A DNA stretch of 36,729 nt from Methylophilaceae bacterium (GTDB lineage Bacteria > Pseudomonadota > Gammaproteobacteria > Burkholderiales > Methylophilaceae), in contig JANYIK010000166.1 of the NCBI GenBank assembly GCA_025362115.1, positions 1 through 36,729 on the forward strand. The letters run 5' to 3'. Positions 14,973 to 22,894 of the stretch are shown piece by piece. Position numbers and translations under genes: made by a program. Position 1 is the first letter of the stretch, and each line of letters begins with the position of its first letter. The notes beneath the pieces are model-generated. The model saw only the letters and a list, made by a program, of their open reading frames with translations. It was not told where the DNA came from and ran no database searches.

Positions 14973-15754
14973 GCCGCGCACCTATTGGTGTATTTGATTC
15001 TGGAGTAGGCGGTATCTCGGTGCTGCGCCATATACGCACCGTATTGCCCAATGAAAACCTGCTGTATGTGGCAGATTCCAAATACGCACCGTATGGCAAC
15101 AAATCCCCGGAGTTCATCCGCGAACGTGCCGTTTTTCTGGCGGATTTCCTCATCGCACAAGGCGCAAAAGCGCTGGTGGTCGCCTGTAACACCGCTACTG
15201 CCGCCGCAGTTGAAACGCTGCGAGAGCGTTATGATCTGCCCATCATCGGTATGGAACCCGCGGTCAAACCAGCCGCCGCCGCCACTAAATCTGGCGTGGT
15301 CGGCATCCTGGCGACGGTGGGCACACTCAAGAGCGCGCAGTTCGCCGCGTTGCTGGAGAGTTACGGTCAAAGCGTGACGGTAGTGACTGAAGGCTGCCAC
15401 GGCCTGGTGGAATGCATAGAGCGCGGTGAACTGGCGACAAAAGAAACCAGGACGTTACTGGAAGGTTATCTCCAGCCATTGCTGGATGGGCGGGTGGACA
15501 CCATTGTGCTCGGCTGCACGCACTACCCGTTTGTGCGGCCTTTGATTGAAGAGATCGTGGGCAATGAAATCACCCTGATTGATACCGGTGCGGCGGTAGC
15601 ACGGCAATTGCAAAAGCGCTTGGCGGAGCAAGATTTGTTGGCAGACGCTGGAAAAGTGGCGAGCGTGGCGTTTTGGACGAACAACGAAGCGGTGGATGCA
15701 GAACAAGTGATAAAGCAGCTATGGGGTGATGAGGTCAAAATTCAGCAGTTGTAG
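14969..15754 (+). CDS. murI: Glutamate racemase
   Basis: MurI interconverts L- and D-glutamate, giving the D-glutamate of the peptidoglycan stem peptide. The 261-residue protein has the N-terminal signature GVFDSGVGGISVLR (7-20), the first catalytic cysteine in VVACNTATAAA (Cys73) and the second in LGCTHYPFV (Cys183). DSGVGG and YGN (41-43) line the substrate pocket in this family. The start codon overlaps the yaeQ stop. The stop lies at the edge of a palindromic repeat that probably ends the transcript. Confidence 0.97.
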   Translation: MSRAPIGVFDSGVGGISVLRHIRTVLPNENLLYVADSKYAPYGNKSPEFIRERAVFLADFLIAQGAKALVVACNTATAAAVETLRERYDLPIIGMEPAVKPAAAATKSGVVGILATVGTLKSAQFAALLESYGQSVTVVTEGCHGLVECIERGELATKETRTLLEGYLQPLLDGRVDTIVLGCTHYPFVRPLIEEIVGNEITLIDTGAAVARQLQKRLAEQDLLADAGKVASVAFWTNNEAVDAEQVIKQLWGDEVKIQQL

Positions 15755-15857
15755 GGTGCCAATAAGCCTGCCCTGAGCTTGTCGAAGGGCGGAGCGCATT
15801 GCACCGGATGAGAACTACACACATACGGCGCAATGCCTTTCAGTTATTGCGCCCTAC
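15751..15857. repeat. REP-like palindromic element after murI
   Basis: The outer arms, GTAGGGTGCCAATAA (15751-15765) and TTATTGCGCCCTAC (15844-15857), are nearly complementary. The inner arms are GCATTGC (15796-15802) and GCAATGC (15830-15836). A hairpin around GCCCTGAGCTTGTCGAAGGGC (from about 15770) resembles a dispersed repeat common in proteobacteria. The element covers the murI stop and fills the convergent gap to the cupredoxin gene. Confidence 0.7.
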
Positions 15858-15863
15858 GCGGGT

Positions 15864-16247
15864 TCAATCCGTAATATTGATTCGGCCCGTCATGATGGAA
15901 TGGACTAGGCAGTTATAAAACAATTGCGTCGGTGCATCGGCAGGTACGGTAAATGTAATTGTCCCCACCGCCGTGCCGTTGCCGGTGACACCATTGGTAT
16001 AGGCGTTGTCACTGCCGGCGCTTTGGATAGTCTTGATCCATAGCGGATGGCCGGGCGCGTTTACTTGAATGTCGTAGGTAATGCCGCGCTTCAGCGATAA
16101 ATCCGGGTTAAGTTGTTCATTGACCAAATACGCCGTACCGCGGGTGGTGAAAGTAATCGTCTCTGCGGCGCAAGCAGGCGTAGCGGCTATCAGTGCGGAT
16201 AGCACGATGAATGCGCGAAATTTTGATATCAATTGTTTGTTTTTCAT
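15864..16247 (-). CDS. Small secreted cupredoxin-like protein
   Basis: The protein has 127 residues with a signal peptide (about 1-28, cleavage near ACAAE) and a beta-rich mature domain of about 100 residues. Candidate type-1 copper ligands are His67 (GHPLW) and Cys113, His116 and Met119 in YNCLVHSIMTG. The C-x2-H-x2-M spacing matches amicyanin rather than plastocyanin (C-x2-H-x4-M). A periplasmic electron-transfer or copper-binding role is therefore likely, although no redox partner is adjacent. The ATG has a good Shine-Dalgarno (CGGAG, five bases away), and the 15 bases that hold it are duplicated just upstream. The gene converges on murI. Confidence 0.75.
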   Translation of the reverse strand: MKNKQLISKFRAFIVLSALIAATPACAAETITFTTRGTAYLVNEQLNPDLSLKRGITYDIQVNAPGHPLWIKTIQSAGSDNAYTNGVTGNGTAVGTITFTVPADAPTQLFYNCLVHSIMTGRINITD

Positions 16248-16275
16248 GGCTGCTCCGTATATGGCTACTCCGTAT
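16246..16275 (-). repeat. Tandem 15-bp duplication of a ribosome binding site
   Basis: The bases 16246-16260 and 16261-16275 differ at one position in fifteen. Read on the reverse strand, each copy is ATACGGAGnAGCCAT. The downstream copy provides the CGGAG site and the first two bases of the ATG of the cupredoxin-like gene. In the upstream copy the next base makes ATA, so it has a ribosome site but no standard start codon. Confidence 0.85.
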
Positions 16276-16315
16276 AAAGACGCGTCAGACGGTTAATGCA
16301 ACAAAATAGTAGAAT

Positions 16316-16507
16316 CTAATGATGTTGCAGCACTTCACCCGCTTTTAGCCGGTATTTCGTCCCGCAATATGGGCACATCGCATTGCCGCTATCGGCAATA
16401 TCCAGGAATACACGCGGATGCGAAGCCCATAGCGCTACCTCTTTGGTGGGGCAGTGTAGCGGCAGGTCTTTCGCTGTGACTTCGATCTCGCGGGTGTCTT
16501 GTGCCAT
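16316..16507 (-). CDS. CHCC zinc-finger domain protein
   Basis: This 63-residue protein has four likely zinc ligands: Cys19 (LHCP), His30 (ASHPRVFLDI), Cys45 and Cys48 (MCPYCGTKY). The order C-x10-H-x14-C-x2-C and the CPYCG-x-x-Y ending match the zf-CHCC family, which is related to the mitochondrial complex I subunit NDUFS6. In bacteria the function is not firmly established. It lies 18 bases behind ilvE on the same strand, and the two are probably co-transcribed. Confidence 0.88.
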   Translation of the reverse strand: MAQDTREIEVTAKDLPLHCPTKEVALWASHPRVFLDIADSGNAMCPYCGTKYRLKAGEVLQHH

Positions 16508-16525
16508 TTTTCTTAATCCCTCTCC

Positions 16526-17446
16526 TTAAACCAGGGTCAGCCAGCTTTGGTGGCGCGGCGATTTTCCGGTCACTGCGTCAAAGAACAGGCCTTGCAGCTT
16601 TTCCGTGATCGGGCCGCGCGTGCCTTTGCCTATGGCGCGGTTATCCAACTCGCGGATAGGGGTGACCTCAGCCGCAGTGCCGGTAAAAAAGGCTTCGTCG
16701 GCAGAATACACCTCGTCGCGCGTGATGCGTTTCTCGATAACAGACAGGTTGAGTTCGCCCGCCAGTTGGACGATGGTGTCGCGGGTGATGCCTTCCAGCG
16801 CACTGGTTAGGTCTGGCGTGTAGAGCTTGCCGTTACGGATGATGAAGATGTTTTCTCCAGCACCTTCCGCCACGAAGCCATCCACATCCAGCAACAGCGC
16901 CTCGTCATAGCCATCCTGAGCGGCTTCTTGATGGGCGAGAATGCTGTTCATGTAATTGCCGTTGGCCTTGGCCTTGCACATGGTGACGTTGACATGGTGC
17001 CGTGCGAATGATGACGTTTTGACGCGGATGCCGTTCTCCAGCGCTTCTTTGCCCAGATAAGTACCCCAGCTCCAAGCGGCGACGATGACGTGTACCGATA
17101 AGGTTTTGGCAGCGATACCCATGGCTTCAGAGCCGTAGAATGCCATCGGGCGCAGATAGCCTGAATCCAGCTTGTTCTCGCGCACGGCAGCTTTTTGTGC
17201 TTCCATCAGAGTCTTTTTATCGTACGGAATCTTCATGCCGAGGATGTGCGCGGAGCGCAGCAGGCGATCGGTATGTTCCTGCAATCTAAATATCGCAGTG
17301 CCCTTTTCTGTCTTGTAAGCGCGCACGCCTTCAAACACGCCCATGCCGTAGTGCAGGGTGTGGGTGAGTACGTGGGTGGTGGCATCGCGCCAAGGCACCA
17401 TTTTGCCGTCATACCAAATGAGACCATCACGGTCGGCCATAGACAT
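16526..17446 (-). CDS. ilvE: Branched-chain amino acid aminotransferase
   Basis: IlvE is a PLP-dependent fold-type IV transaminase that makes leucine, isoleucine and valine from their 2-oxoacids and glutamate. The 306-residue length is standard. Conserved parts include WYDGKMVPWRDATTHVLTHT (11-30), HYGMGVFEGVRAYKT (32-46), the PLP lysine Lys160 in CKAKANGNY, and EGAGENIFI (194-202). The FTGTAAEVTPI stretch (254-264) binds the cofactor phosphate. The start is supported by an AGGGA ribosome site about seven to eight bases upstream. A TACAAT-like -10 may lie about 40 bases before the gene on the reverse strand. A zinc-finger gene follows. Confidence 0.97.
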   Translation of the reverse strand: MSMADRDGLIWYDGKMVPWRDATTHVLTHTLHYGMGVFEGVRAYKTEKGTAIFRLQEHTDRLLRSAHILGMKIPYDKKTLMEAQKAAVRENKLDSGYLRPMAFYGSEAMGIAAKTLSVHVIVAAWSWGTYLGKEALENGIRVKTSSFARHHVNVTMCKAKANGNYMNSILAHQEAAQDGYDEALLLDVDGFVAEGAGENIFIIRNGKLYTPDLTSALEGITRDTIVQLAGELNLSVIEKRITRDEVYSADEAFFTGTAAEVTPIRELDNRAIGKGTRGPITEKLQGLFFDAVTGKSPRHQSWLTLV

Positions 17447-17759
17447 CTTGAAGTTCCCTGTCGAGTGAATTGCTAAAGCGTAATTGTAACCTTTGAAGCC
17501 TGAATACAGGAAGTGGCTTAAAATCCTGCTTGTCTTCCATTTTTTGATATGCTAAATTTCGCCCACTGCGACAGTTAGTCGCAGTTTTTTTGGTTGGTAA
17601 ATGTCCTGATTGAAGGGGGTAGCACAATAACCCCCACCCGACATTGCGCTGCTAACCAACAAATTAAAAGTGCGGTTTTTCTGTTGGGTGCCAGCTTTGG
17701 TGCCGGGTGGATGTGCCGTCGGTGGATGACAAACTATTTACAATGGGGTGGGTTTAGTT
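17447..17759 (+). other. ilvE-coxB intergenic region and structured coxB leader
   Basis: These 313 bases hold no supported gene. They contain the divergent start regions of ilvE and coxB. On the forward strand there is a perfect terminator-like hairpin (17565-17591). Downstream of it, a second hairpin GGGGGT...ACCCCC lies at about 17614-17635, flanked by complementary arms GGTTGGTA (from about 17592) and TAACCAAC (from about 17651). The segment could be a structured 5' leader. I see no clear sigma-70 promoter for coxB and no tRNA. Confidence 0.6.
17565..17591 (+). terminator. Intrinsic terminator-like hairpin upstream of coxB
   Basis: ACTGCGAC (17565-17572) pairs perfectly with GTCGCAGT (17578-17585) around an AGTTA loop, and seven thymines follow (17585-17591). 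The orientation is forward, yet no forward-strand gene ends nearby. It may therefore end a short leader or small RNA, or act as an attenuator before coxB. Confidence 0.75.
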
Positions 17760-18899
17760 ATGAATAAGAGAACCATTCTCTCTTTTTGCGCAGTGTTTTT
17801 ATCTTTCCTTGCTAGTAGCAGTGTGCAAGCGGAATATGCACTGAATCTTAGGGCTCCGGTTACCGAAATCGCTACTCAGATTTACGATTTGCACATGCTG
17901 ATTATGTATGTGTGTATCGCAATTTTTATCGTAGTGTTCAGTATCATGTTTTATTCCCTGTACAAGCATCGCAAATCAGTGGGTCATAAGGCAGTTCAGT
18001 TCCATGAGCATCATATGCTCGAAGTAGTGTGGACTATCATCCCTGCGCTGATTCTGATTGGCATGGCCATTCCCGCAACCAAAACCATTCTCGCCATGAA
18101 GGACACCCGCGAAGCCGACATGAGCATCAAGGCTACGGGACATCAATGGAAATGGGAATATGAGTATTTAGGCAAAGACGTGCGTTTTATTAGCACGTTG
18201 GCCACGCCGCAAGAACAAATTCATGGCACAGCACCAAAAAGCGAACACTATTTGCTGGAAGTTGATAATCCTGTAGTAGTGCCTACCGGTAAAAAGGTGC
18301 GTGTGCTGCTGACCGCTGAGGACGTGATTCACGCTTGGTGGGTGCCATCATTCGGTGTCAAGCAAGACGCTATCCCTGGCTTCATCAAAGAAGTCTGGTT
18401 CAGGGTAGAAAAAGAAGGGACTTACCGCGGCCAGTGCGCCGAGCTTTGTGGTAAGGATCACGGATTTATGCCTATCGTGGTAGAAGCCGTTTCTGAAGAA
18501 AAATTCAATGCGTGGATTGCATCCAAGAAAGCTGCTGCTGCTGAAGCTGCCGCCAGTGGCGACAAGGAATGGAGCAAGGACGACCTGATTGCTAATGGTA
18601 AAACGGTTTATGAGAAGAACTGCGCGGCTTGTCACCAAGCTAGCGGCGCGGGTCTGCCACCGGCATTCCCGGCCTTGACTGGAAGCAAGATTGCTACCGG
18701 GCCGATTTTTGGTGCAGATGGAAAAATGCTCAAAGACGGCCACCTCGATCGGGTGCTTAACGGAGTGCGCGTGATGCCATCATGGAAAGCGCTGTTGAAT
18801 GACGTGGAAATTGCTTCCGTTATTACCTACGAGCGTAATGGCCTTGGTAACTCGACCGGCGACGTGCTGCAACCAGCCCAAGTCAAGGCTGCACGCTAA
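17760..18899 (+). CDS. coxB: Cytochrome c oxidase subunit II with fused cytochrome c domain
   Basis: The ATG at 17760 gives 379 residues; it follows a G-rich GGGGTGGG ribosome site, and the upstream in-frame GTG at 17748 would precede the signal peptide unhelpfully. A signal peptide (about 1-24) and two membrane helices (about 45-67 and 88-108) precede the periplasmic CuA domain. The aromatic patch GHQWKWEYEY lies at 127-136. The CuA ligands are His191, Cys226, Cys230, His234 and Met237 in CAELCGKDHGFM. A C-terminal class I cytochrome c domain has CAACH (288-292) and a likely axial Met339. Subunit II receives electrons from cytochrome c and passes them to heme a. The extra heme makes this a caa3-like arrangement. 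The gene heads the oxidase operon. Confidence 0.96.
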   Translation: MNKRTILSFCAVFLSFLASSSVQAEYALNLRAPVTEIATQIYDLHMLIMYVCIAIFIVVFSIMFYSLYKHRKSVGHKAVQFHEHHMLEVVWTIIPALILIGMAIPATKTILAMKDTREADMSIKATGHQWKWEYEYLGKDVRFISTLATPQEQIHGTAPKSEHYLLEVDNPVVVPTGKKVRVLLTAEDVIHAWWVPSFGVKQDAIPGFIKEVWFRVEKEGTYRGQCAELCGKDHGFMPIVVEAVSEEKFNAWIASKKAAAAEAAASGDKEWSKDDLIANGKTVYEKNCAACHQASGAGLPPAFPALTGSKIATGPIFGADGKMLKDGHLDRVLNGVRVMPSWKALLNDVEIASVITYERNGLGNSTGDVLQPAQVKAAR

Positions 18900-18947
18900 G
18901 ACACTTACTATTAGATTTGAACAAGCTGTAGTTTTAAGGAGAAATTG

Positions 18948-20537
18948 ATGAGTACCGCAACCGCAAAACATCACGACGATCATGGACACGATAGCCATGG
19001 TCACCCTACCGGGCTAATGCGTTGGGTTAAATCCACCAACCATAAAGACATTGGCACCATGTACCTGTGGTTCGCTTTTACCATGTTCCTGTTCGCAGGC
19101 GCTATGGCCATGGGTATCCGCGCTGAATTGTTTCAGCCCGGGTTACAGTTTTTTCAACCGCAAGTGTTCAATCAGCTTACCACTTTGCATGGGCTGATTA
19201 TGATTTTCGGTGCCATCATGCCGGCCTTTGTGGGCTTTGCTAATTGGCAGGTGCCGTTGATGATAGGTGCGCCGGATATGGCCTTCCCGCGGCTCAATAA
19301 TATGAGTTTCTGGTTGCTGATCCCTGCGGCACTGTTGTTGGTGACCTCGATTTTCGTTCCCGGTGGTGCGGTTGCCGGTGGCTGGACGATGTATCCGCCA
19401 CTGGCGATTCAGGGCGGCTTGTCTATGGATATGAGCATTTTTGCGCTGCATATATTGGGCGTGTCATCCATTGTCGGCTCCATCAACATCATTACCACCA
19501 TCTTTAACATGCGTGCCCCCGGCATGACCTTGATGAAAATGCCGATGTTTGTTTGGACATGGCTGATCACCGCATATCTGCTGATTGCGGCGATGCCGGT
19601 GTTGGCTGGTGCATTGACCATGATGATTACCGACCGTCACTTCGGTACTCACTTCTTCAACGCTGCCGGTGGTGGTGATCCTGTGTTGTTCCAGCATGTG
19701 TTCTGGTTCTTCGGACATCCCGAGGTGTACATCATGATTCTGCCGGCTTTCGGCATTCTGTCCACCATTATCCCCACCTTCGCACGCAAGCCACTGTTTG
19801 GTTATACTTCCATGGTGTACGCCACCACCGCGATTGCGGTGCTGTCCTTCGTCGTATGGGCGCACCACATGTTCACCACCGGTATGCCAGTCGCTGGTCA
19901 GCTGTTCTTCATGTACAGCACCATGCTGATTTCTGTGCCAACCGGGGTGAAAGTGTTCAACTGGGTGGCGACCATGTGGAAGGGTTCCATTACTTTCGAG
20001 ACACCGATGCTGTTTGCGGTGGCCGTGGTATTCCTGTTCACCATTGGTGGATTGAGTGGCCTGGTACTGGCGATTTTGCCGGTGGATATCCAATTGCAGG
20101 ACACTTATTACGTGGTAGCTCACTTCCACTACGTGCTGTTCTCCGGTGCTGCTATGTCTATCATGGGTGGTGTTTATTACTGGATACCCAAATGGACCGG
20201 CCATATGTATGACGAAACCTTGGGTAAGTGGCATTTCTGGTTGACTACCATTGCTTTCAACGTCACCTTCTTCCCGATGCACTTTACTGGATTGGCTGGT
20301 ATGCCACGCCGTATTCCTGACTATTCGCAACAGTTTGCCGAGTTTAATATGATCTCCTCATATGGTGCATTTGTTCTGGGTCTCAGCCAACTGCTGTTCC
20401 TGTATGTGGTGATTAAGTGCATTAAGGGAGGTGCAAAAGCGTCAGCTAGTCCATGGGAAGGCGCACATGGCTTGGAGTGGACTGTGCCTTCACCTGCACC
20501 GTTCCATACTTTTGAAACCCCGCCGGTTGTGAAGTAA
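18948..20537 (+). CDS. coxA: Cytochrome c oxidase subunit I
   Basis: The ATG at 18948 lies six bases after AAGGAG (18936-18941), which rules out the TTG just before it. The 529-residue protein has about twelve membrane helices and holds heme a, heme a3 and CuB. The ligands are His81 and His394 for heme a, His392 for heme a3, and His257, His306 and His307 for CuB. Tyr261 in GHPEVY is the usual crosslinked tyrosine, and Lys335 (PTGVKVFNW) marks the K channel. These features place it in the A family of heme-copper oxidases. The N-terminus has a histidine- and aspartate-rich stretch (about residues 8-19) before the first helix. Confidence 0.97.
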   Translation: MSTATAKHHDDHGHDSHGHPTGLMRWVKSTNHKDIGTMYLWFAFTMFLFAGAMAMGIRAELFQPGLQFFQPQVFNQLTTLHGLIMIFGAIMPAFVGFANWQVPLMIGAPDMAFPRLNNMSFWLLIPAALLLVTSIFVPGGAVAGGWTMYPPLAIQGGLSMDMSIFALHILGVSSIVGSINIITTIFNMRAPGMTLMKMPMFVWTWLITAYLLIAAMPVLAGALTMMITDRHFGTHFFNAAGGGDPVLFQHVFWFFGHPEVYIMILPAFGILSTIIPTFARKPLFGYTSMVYATTAIAVLSFVVWAHHMFTTGMPVAGQLFFMYSTMLISVPTGVKVFNWVATMWKGSITFETPMLFAVAVVFLFTIGGLSGLVLAILPVDIQLQDTYYVVAHFHYVLFSGAAMSIMGGVYYWIPKWTGHMYDETLGKWHFWLTTIAFNVTFFPMHFTGLAGMPRRIPDYSQQFAEFNMISSYGAFVLGLSQLLFLYVVIKCIKGGAKASASPWEGAHGLEWTVPSPAPFHTFETPPVVK

Positions 20538-20564
20538 GCTTAAGCAAACTAATTAGGAGCAAAC

Positions 20565-21392
20565 ATGAGACAGAGTACAAAAAATTATTATCTGCCAGCC
20601 CCATCTTTCTGGCCGGCTATTGCGGCAACCGCTTTGTTCTTGATGTTCGGCGGTTTTGCCATGGCCTTAAATCAGATTGGGCTGGGTAAACCGGTGATGA
20701 TCGCTGGCGGACTGGTTTTTGTCTACTTGCTGCGAGGCTGGTTCAGTGAGGTGATTAAGGAAAGCATCAGTAAGGTCTATAACACGCAGGTTGATCATTC
20801 CTTTCGTTGGGGCATGGGCTGGTTCATTTTTTCCGAAGTCATGTTCTTCTTCGGTTTCTTCGGTGCTTTGTTCTATGCGCGTAACGTGTCTTTGCATTGG
20901 CTGGCTGATGCTCAATTACTGTGGCCCGGCTTTGTAGCTACGTGGCCTAGCGCTGGCCCTAAGCTGGTGCTGGAAGGGCACATGGCACCTTGGGGTCTAC
21001 CTGCCATTAACACTTTGTTGCTGCTTACTTCTGGTGCAACCTTGACTTGGGCGCACTGGGGCTTGATGAAGAACAATCGTAATCAACTCACGATTGGCTT
21101 GGTTCTGACCATTGCTTTGGGTGTTGCCTTTTTGACTCTGCAAGCGCATGAATATGCCGAAGCGGCCTTCACTATCAAGTCTGGCATCTATGGGGCTACC
21201 TTCTATATGTTGACTGGCTTCCACGGCTTGCATGTGACGATGGGCGCCATCATGTTGACCATCATTCTGCTACGTGTCAGGAGTGGTCACTTTGATGCGC
21301 ACAACCACTTTGGATTTGAAGCGGTGGCTTGGTACTGGCACTTTGTGGACGTGGTGTGGTTGTTCCTGTTCATATTCGTTTATTGGTTGTAG
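20565..21392 (+). CDS. coxC: Cytochrome c oxidase subunit III
   Basis: The protein has 275 residues and about seven membrane helices, the usual layout for CoxC. Family markers include WFSEVIKES (48-56), FRWGMGWFIFSEVMFFFGFFG (80-100), the HEYAEAAFTIKSGIYGATFY region and the final WYWHFVDVVWLFLFI. Subunit III stabilises subunit I and supports proton uptake. A TTAGGAG ribosome site precedes the ATG. A strong terminator follows the stop and closes the structural operon coxBAC. Confidence 0.96.
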   Translation: MRQSTKNYYLPAPSFWPAIAATALFLMFGGFAMALNQIGLGKPVMIAGGLVFVYLLRGWFSEVIKESISKVYNTQVDHSFRWGMGWFIFSEVMFFFGFFGALFYARNVSLHWLADAQLLWPGFVATWPSAGPKLVLEGHMAPWGLPAINTLLLLTSGATLTWAHWGLMKNNRNQLTIGLVLTIALGVAFLTLQAHEYAEAAFTIKSGIYGATFYMLTGFHGLHVTMGAIMLTIILLRVRSGHFDAHNHFGFEAVAWYWHFVDVVWLFLFIFVYWL

Positions 21393-21412
21393 GTATTAGT
21401 TAGATTCACCTA

Positions 21413-21447
21413 ACGCCACAGGGTGTTTCCTGTGGCGTTTTGTTTTT
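21413..21447 (+). terminator. Intrinsic terminator after coxC
   Basis: ACGCCACAGG (21413-21422) pairs perfectly with CCTGTGGCGT (21429-21438) around a six-base loop, followed by a thymine-rich tract to 21447. It separates the oxidase subunit genes from the assembly genes, so the latter probably depend on readthrough or on a separate promoter. Confidence 0.9.
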
Positions 21448-21469
21448 AAGCTTCCGAATCGGGGGGGCT

Positions 21470-21946
21470 ATGACCTTATCTGTGGTAGATGCCAGCACCA
21501 GCTACAAAGCCATCTCAAAGCCTAATAGCTCTTTAAGTTCCTCAGGCAAGATTAGGGTGGTATTGTTGCTGACGGTGATTCCATGTTGTATTGCGGTAGG
21601 ATTCGCCTTGTTAGGTGCTTGGTTGGTGTTGCCTTTTGTGGGGCTGGAAATTTTTGCGCTAGGCTTTGCGTTTTATCACGTCAACAGTCACGCAGAGGAC
21701 TATGAAAGTATTAGCATAGACGGCGACAGCCTAGTGGTGGAGCGGCGTACTAGGCGGCAGTTTAGCCAATTTGTACTCAGTCCGTATTGGGCAAAACTGG
21801 TTCGCCATGAGTTGCCGAATGGAGAATTGCGTTTAGGCCTACTTTCGCACGGCAAGGAATTTGAAATTGGGCGTTATTTAACTAAAAAGCAACGTGAACT
21901 TTTGGCAAGACAGATATACAACCATATCGGTACGCCATACAAATAG
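21470..21946 (+). CDS. DUF2244 family membrane protein
   Basis: The ATG at 21470 follows a run of six guanines and gives 158 residues; the frame also opens from a TTG at 21440 inside the terminator tail, which is unlikely to be used. Two hydrophobic helices (about 30-72) precede a soluble C-terminal domain with the family-like phrases FYHVNSHAEDYESI and VERRTRRQFSQF. DUF2244 proteins commonly lie in oxidase loci of proteobacteria, but their function is not established. The next gene starts eight bases downstream. Confidence 0.85.
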   Translation: MTLSVVDASTSYKAISKPNSSLSSSGKIRVVLLLTVIPCCIAVGFALLGAWLVLPFVGLEIFALGFAFYHVNSHAEDYESISIDGDSLVVERRTRRQFSQFVLSPYWAKLVRHELPNGELRLGLLSHGKEFEIGRYLTKKQRELLARQIYNHIGTPYK

Positions 21947-21954
21947 AGAAAAAT

Positions 21955-22068
21955 ATGGAACAAGACAATCAGAAAAAACGCCGTAGAAATTTGCTGATAG
22001 GCTGGTCAATAGGCATATTGGCAGTGGTTTTGTACTTCACTTCTATCTTCTACGGCATGGGTAAATGA
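21955..22068 (+). CDS. Cytochrome oxidase small assembly protein (37 residues)
   Basis: An ATG at 21955 opens a 37-codon frame. It encodes a basic N-terminus (QKKRRRN), a single membrane helix (about residues 13-33) and a short GMGK tail. The stop overlaps the ctaG start (ATGA), and a GAGAAAA stretch serves as a weak ribosome site. Very small single-pass proteins of this type sit directly before ctaG in betaproteobacterial oxidase loci and are annotated as small assembly proteins. The role is inferred from that context. Confidence 0.85.
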   Translation: MEQDNQKKRRRNLLIGWSIGILAVVLYFTSIFYGMGK

Positions 22069-22625
22069 AGTTGCAAGTAGTAGCTTTAAATAAACGTTTA
22101 GCTTGGAAGTTGAGTCTGATCGTGCTCGCAGGGCTATTATTCGGCTTCGCCATCGCGCCCATTTATGACGTGATGTGCAAAAAATTCGCCTTGAATGGTC
22201 GCGCGGATAGCAACGCCACCTTGATGGCTAGCGGACAAAAAATAGACAAAACGCGCTGGGTCACGGTTATTTTTACTGGTAATACCATGCCTGGCTTGGA
22301 CTGGAGCTTTCATCCCAAGCAAGACACTATGCGTGTGCATCCTGGCGAGATGAATCTCACCAGTTATGTGGCCAAAAATAACGCAGGAGCAGGGGTCATG
22401 GGGGTTGCGGTGCCTAGCATTACGCCAGAATTGGCCGCGCTTTACTTCAAAAAAATCGAATGTTTTTGTTTTAAGCAGCAAACCCTGAAAGCGGGCGAAA
22501 GCCGAGAAATGCCAGTGATGTTTTACGTCAAGACCGATCTGCCCGAGGACGTGCATACCTTGACGTTGTCATATGCGTTTTACAATGGTACGGCCAATAA
22601 CGTAAAGCAGACAGCGACCAACTAG
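22065..22625 (+). CDS. ctaG: Cytochrome c oxidase assembly protein CtaG/Cox11
   Basis: CtaG delivers copper to the CuB site of subunit I. The 186-residue protein has one N-terminal membrane anchor (about 14-32) and a periplasmic immunoglobulin-like domain. The copper motif CFCF (133-136, in KIECFCFKQQTL) is intact, and a further cysteine (Cys38) lies just outside the membrane, as in the family. The start overlaps the small assembly gene. The stop overlaps that of the reverse-strand gene within the palindrome CTAG. Confidence 0.96.
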   Translation: MKLQVVALNKRLAWKLSLIVLAGLLFGFAIAPIYDVMCKKFALNGRADSNATLMASGQKIDKTRWVTVIFTGNTMPGLDWSFHPKQDTMRVHPGEMNLTSYVAKNNAGAGVMGVAVPSITPELAALYFKKIECFCFKQQTLKAGESREMPVMFYVKTDLPEDVHTLTLSYAFYNGTANNVKQTATN

Positions 22626-22828
22626 AGCGGCGTGGGGTTGGGATGGCCGATGACACCGAGATAAAAGCCTAACATCAGCAACAGGAACAACCCCAGAGAC
22701 AAGGAAATACGCCAAGTGAGCGCCTTGACGGTTTTTTCGCTGTTGTCGCCCTTCATCAAATAGTACAAAGCGGAAAATAGACTGCCAGCGATGAGCAGCA
22801 GCATGATGACAATGAGAAGTTTAACCAT
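22622..22828 (-). CDS. Twin-transmembrane protein (small membrane protein in oxidase locus)
   Basis: The ATG at 22828 has an AGGA ribosome site about eight bases upstream, so it is preferred over the TTG at 22834. The 68-residue protein has two membrane helices (about 3-25 and 42-62) joined by a short polar loop (MKGDNSEKTVKALTWR). It resembles the 'twin transmembrane protein' family found between ctaG/coxC and SURF1 in betaproteobacteria, where its function is unknown. Here it lies on the strand opposite to the oxidase genes and diverges from SURF1 across 66 bases. Confidence 0.82.
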   Translation of the reverse strand: MVKLLIVIMLLLIAGSLFSALYYLMKGDNSEKTVKALTWRISLSLGLFLLLMLGFYLGVIGHPNPTPL

Positions 22829-22894
22829 GACCAATCCTAGTTGGGCGTATGCGGATGATTATGCGGGGTCAGTCGCCAGATTGCAATCCATAAT

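Noticed and set aside
17739-17744. TACAAT as a coxB promoter -10
   Set aside because: It lies so close to the ribosome site and ATG that the transcript would lack a leader; the match is probably chance.
19464-20330. A 288-residue reverse reading frame inside coxA
   Set aside because: It is very rich in His and Gln, is antisense to conserved coxA codons and has no plausible start or domain.
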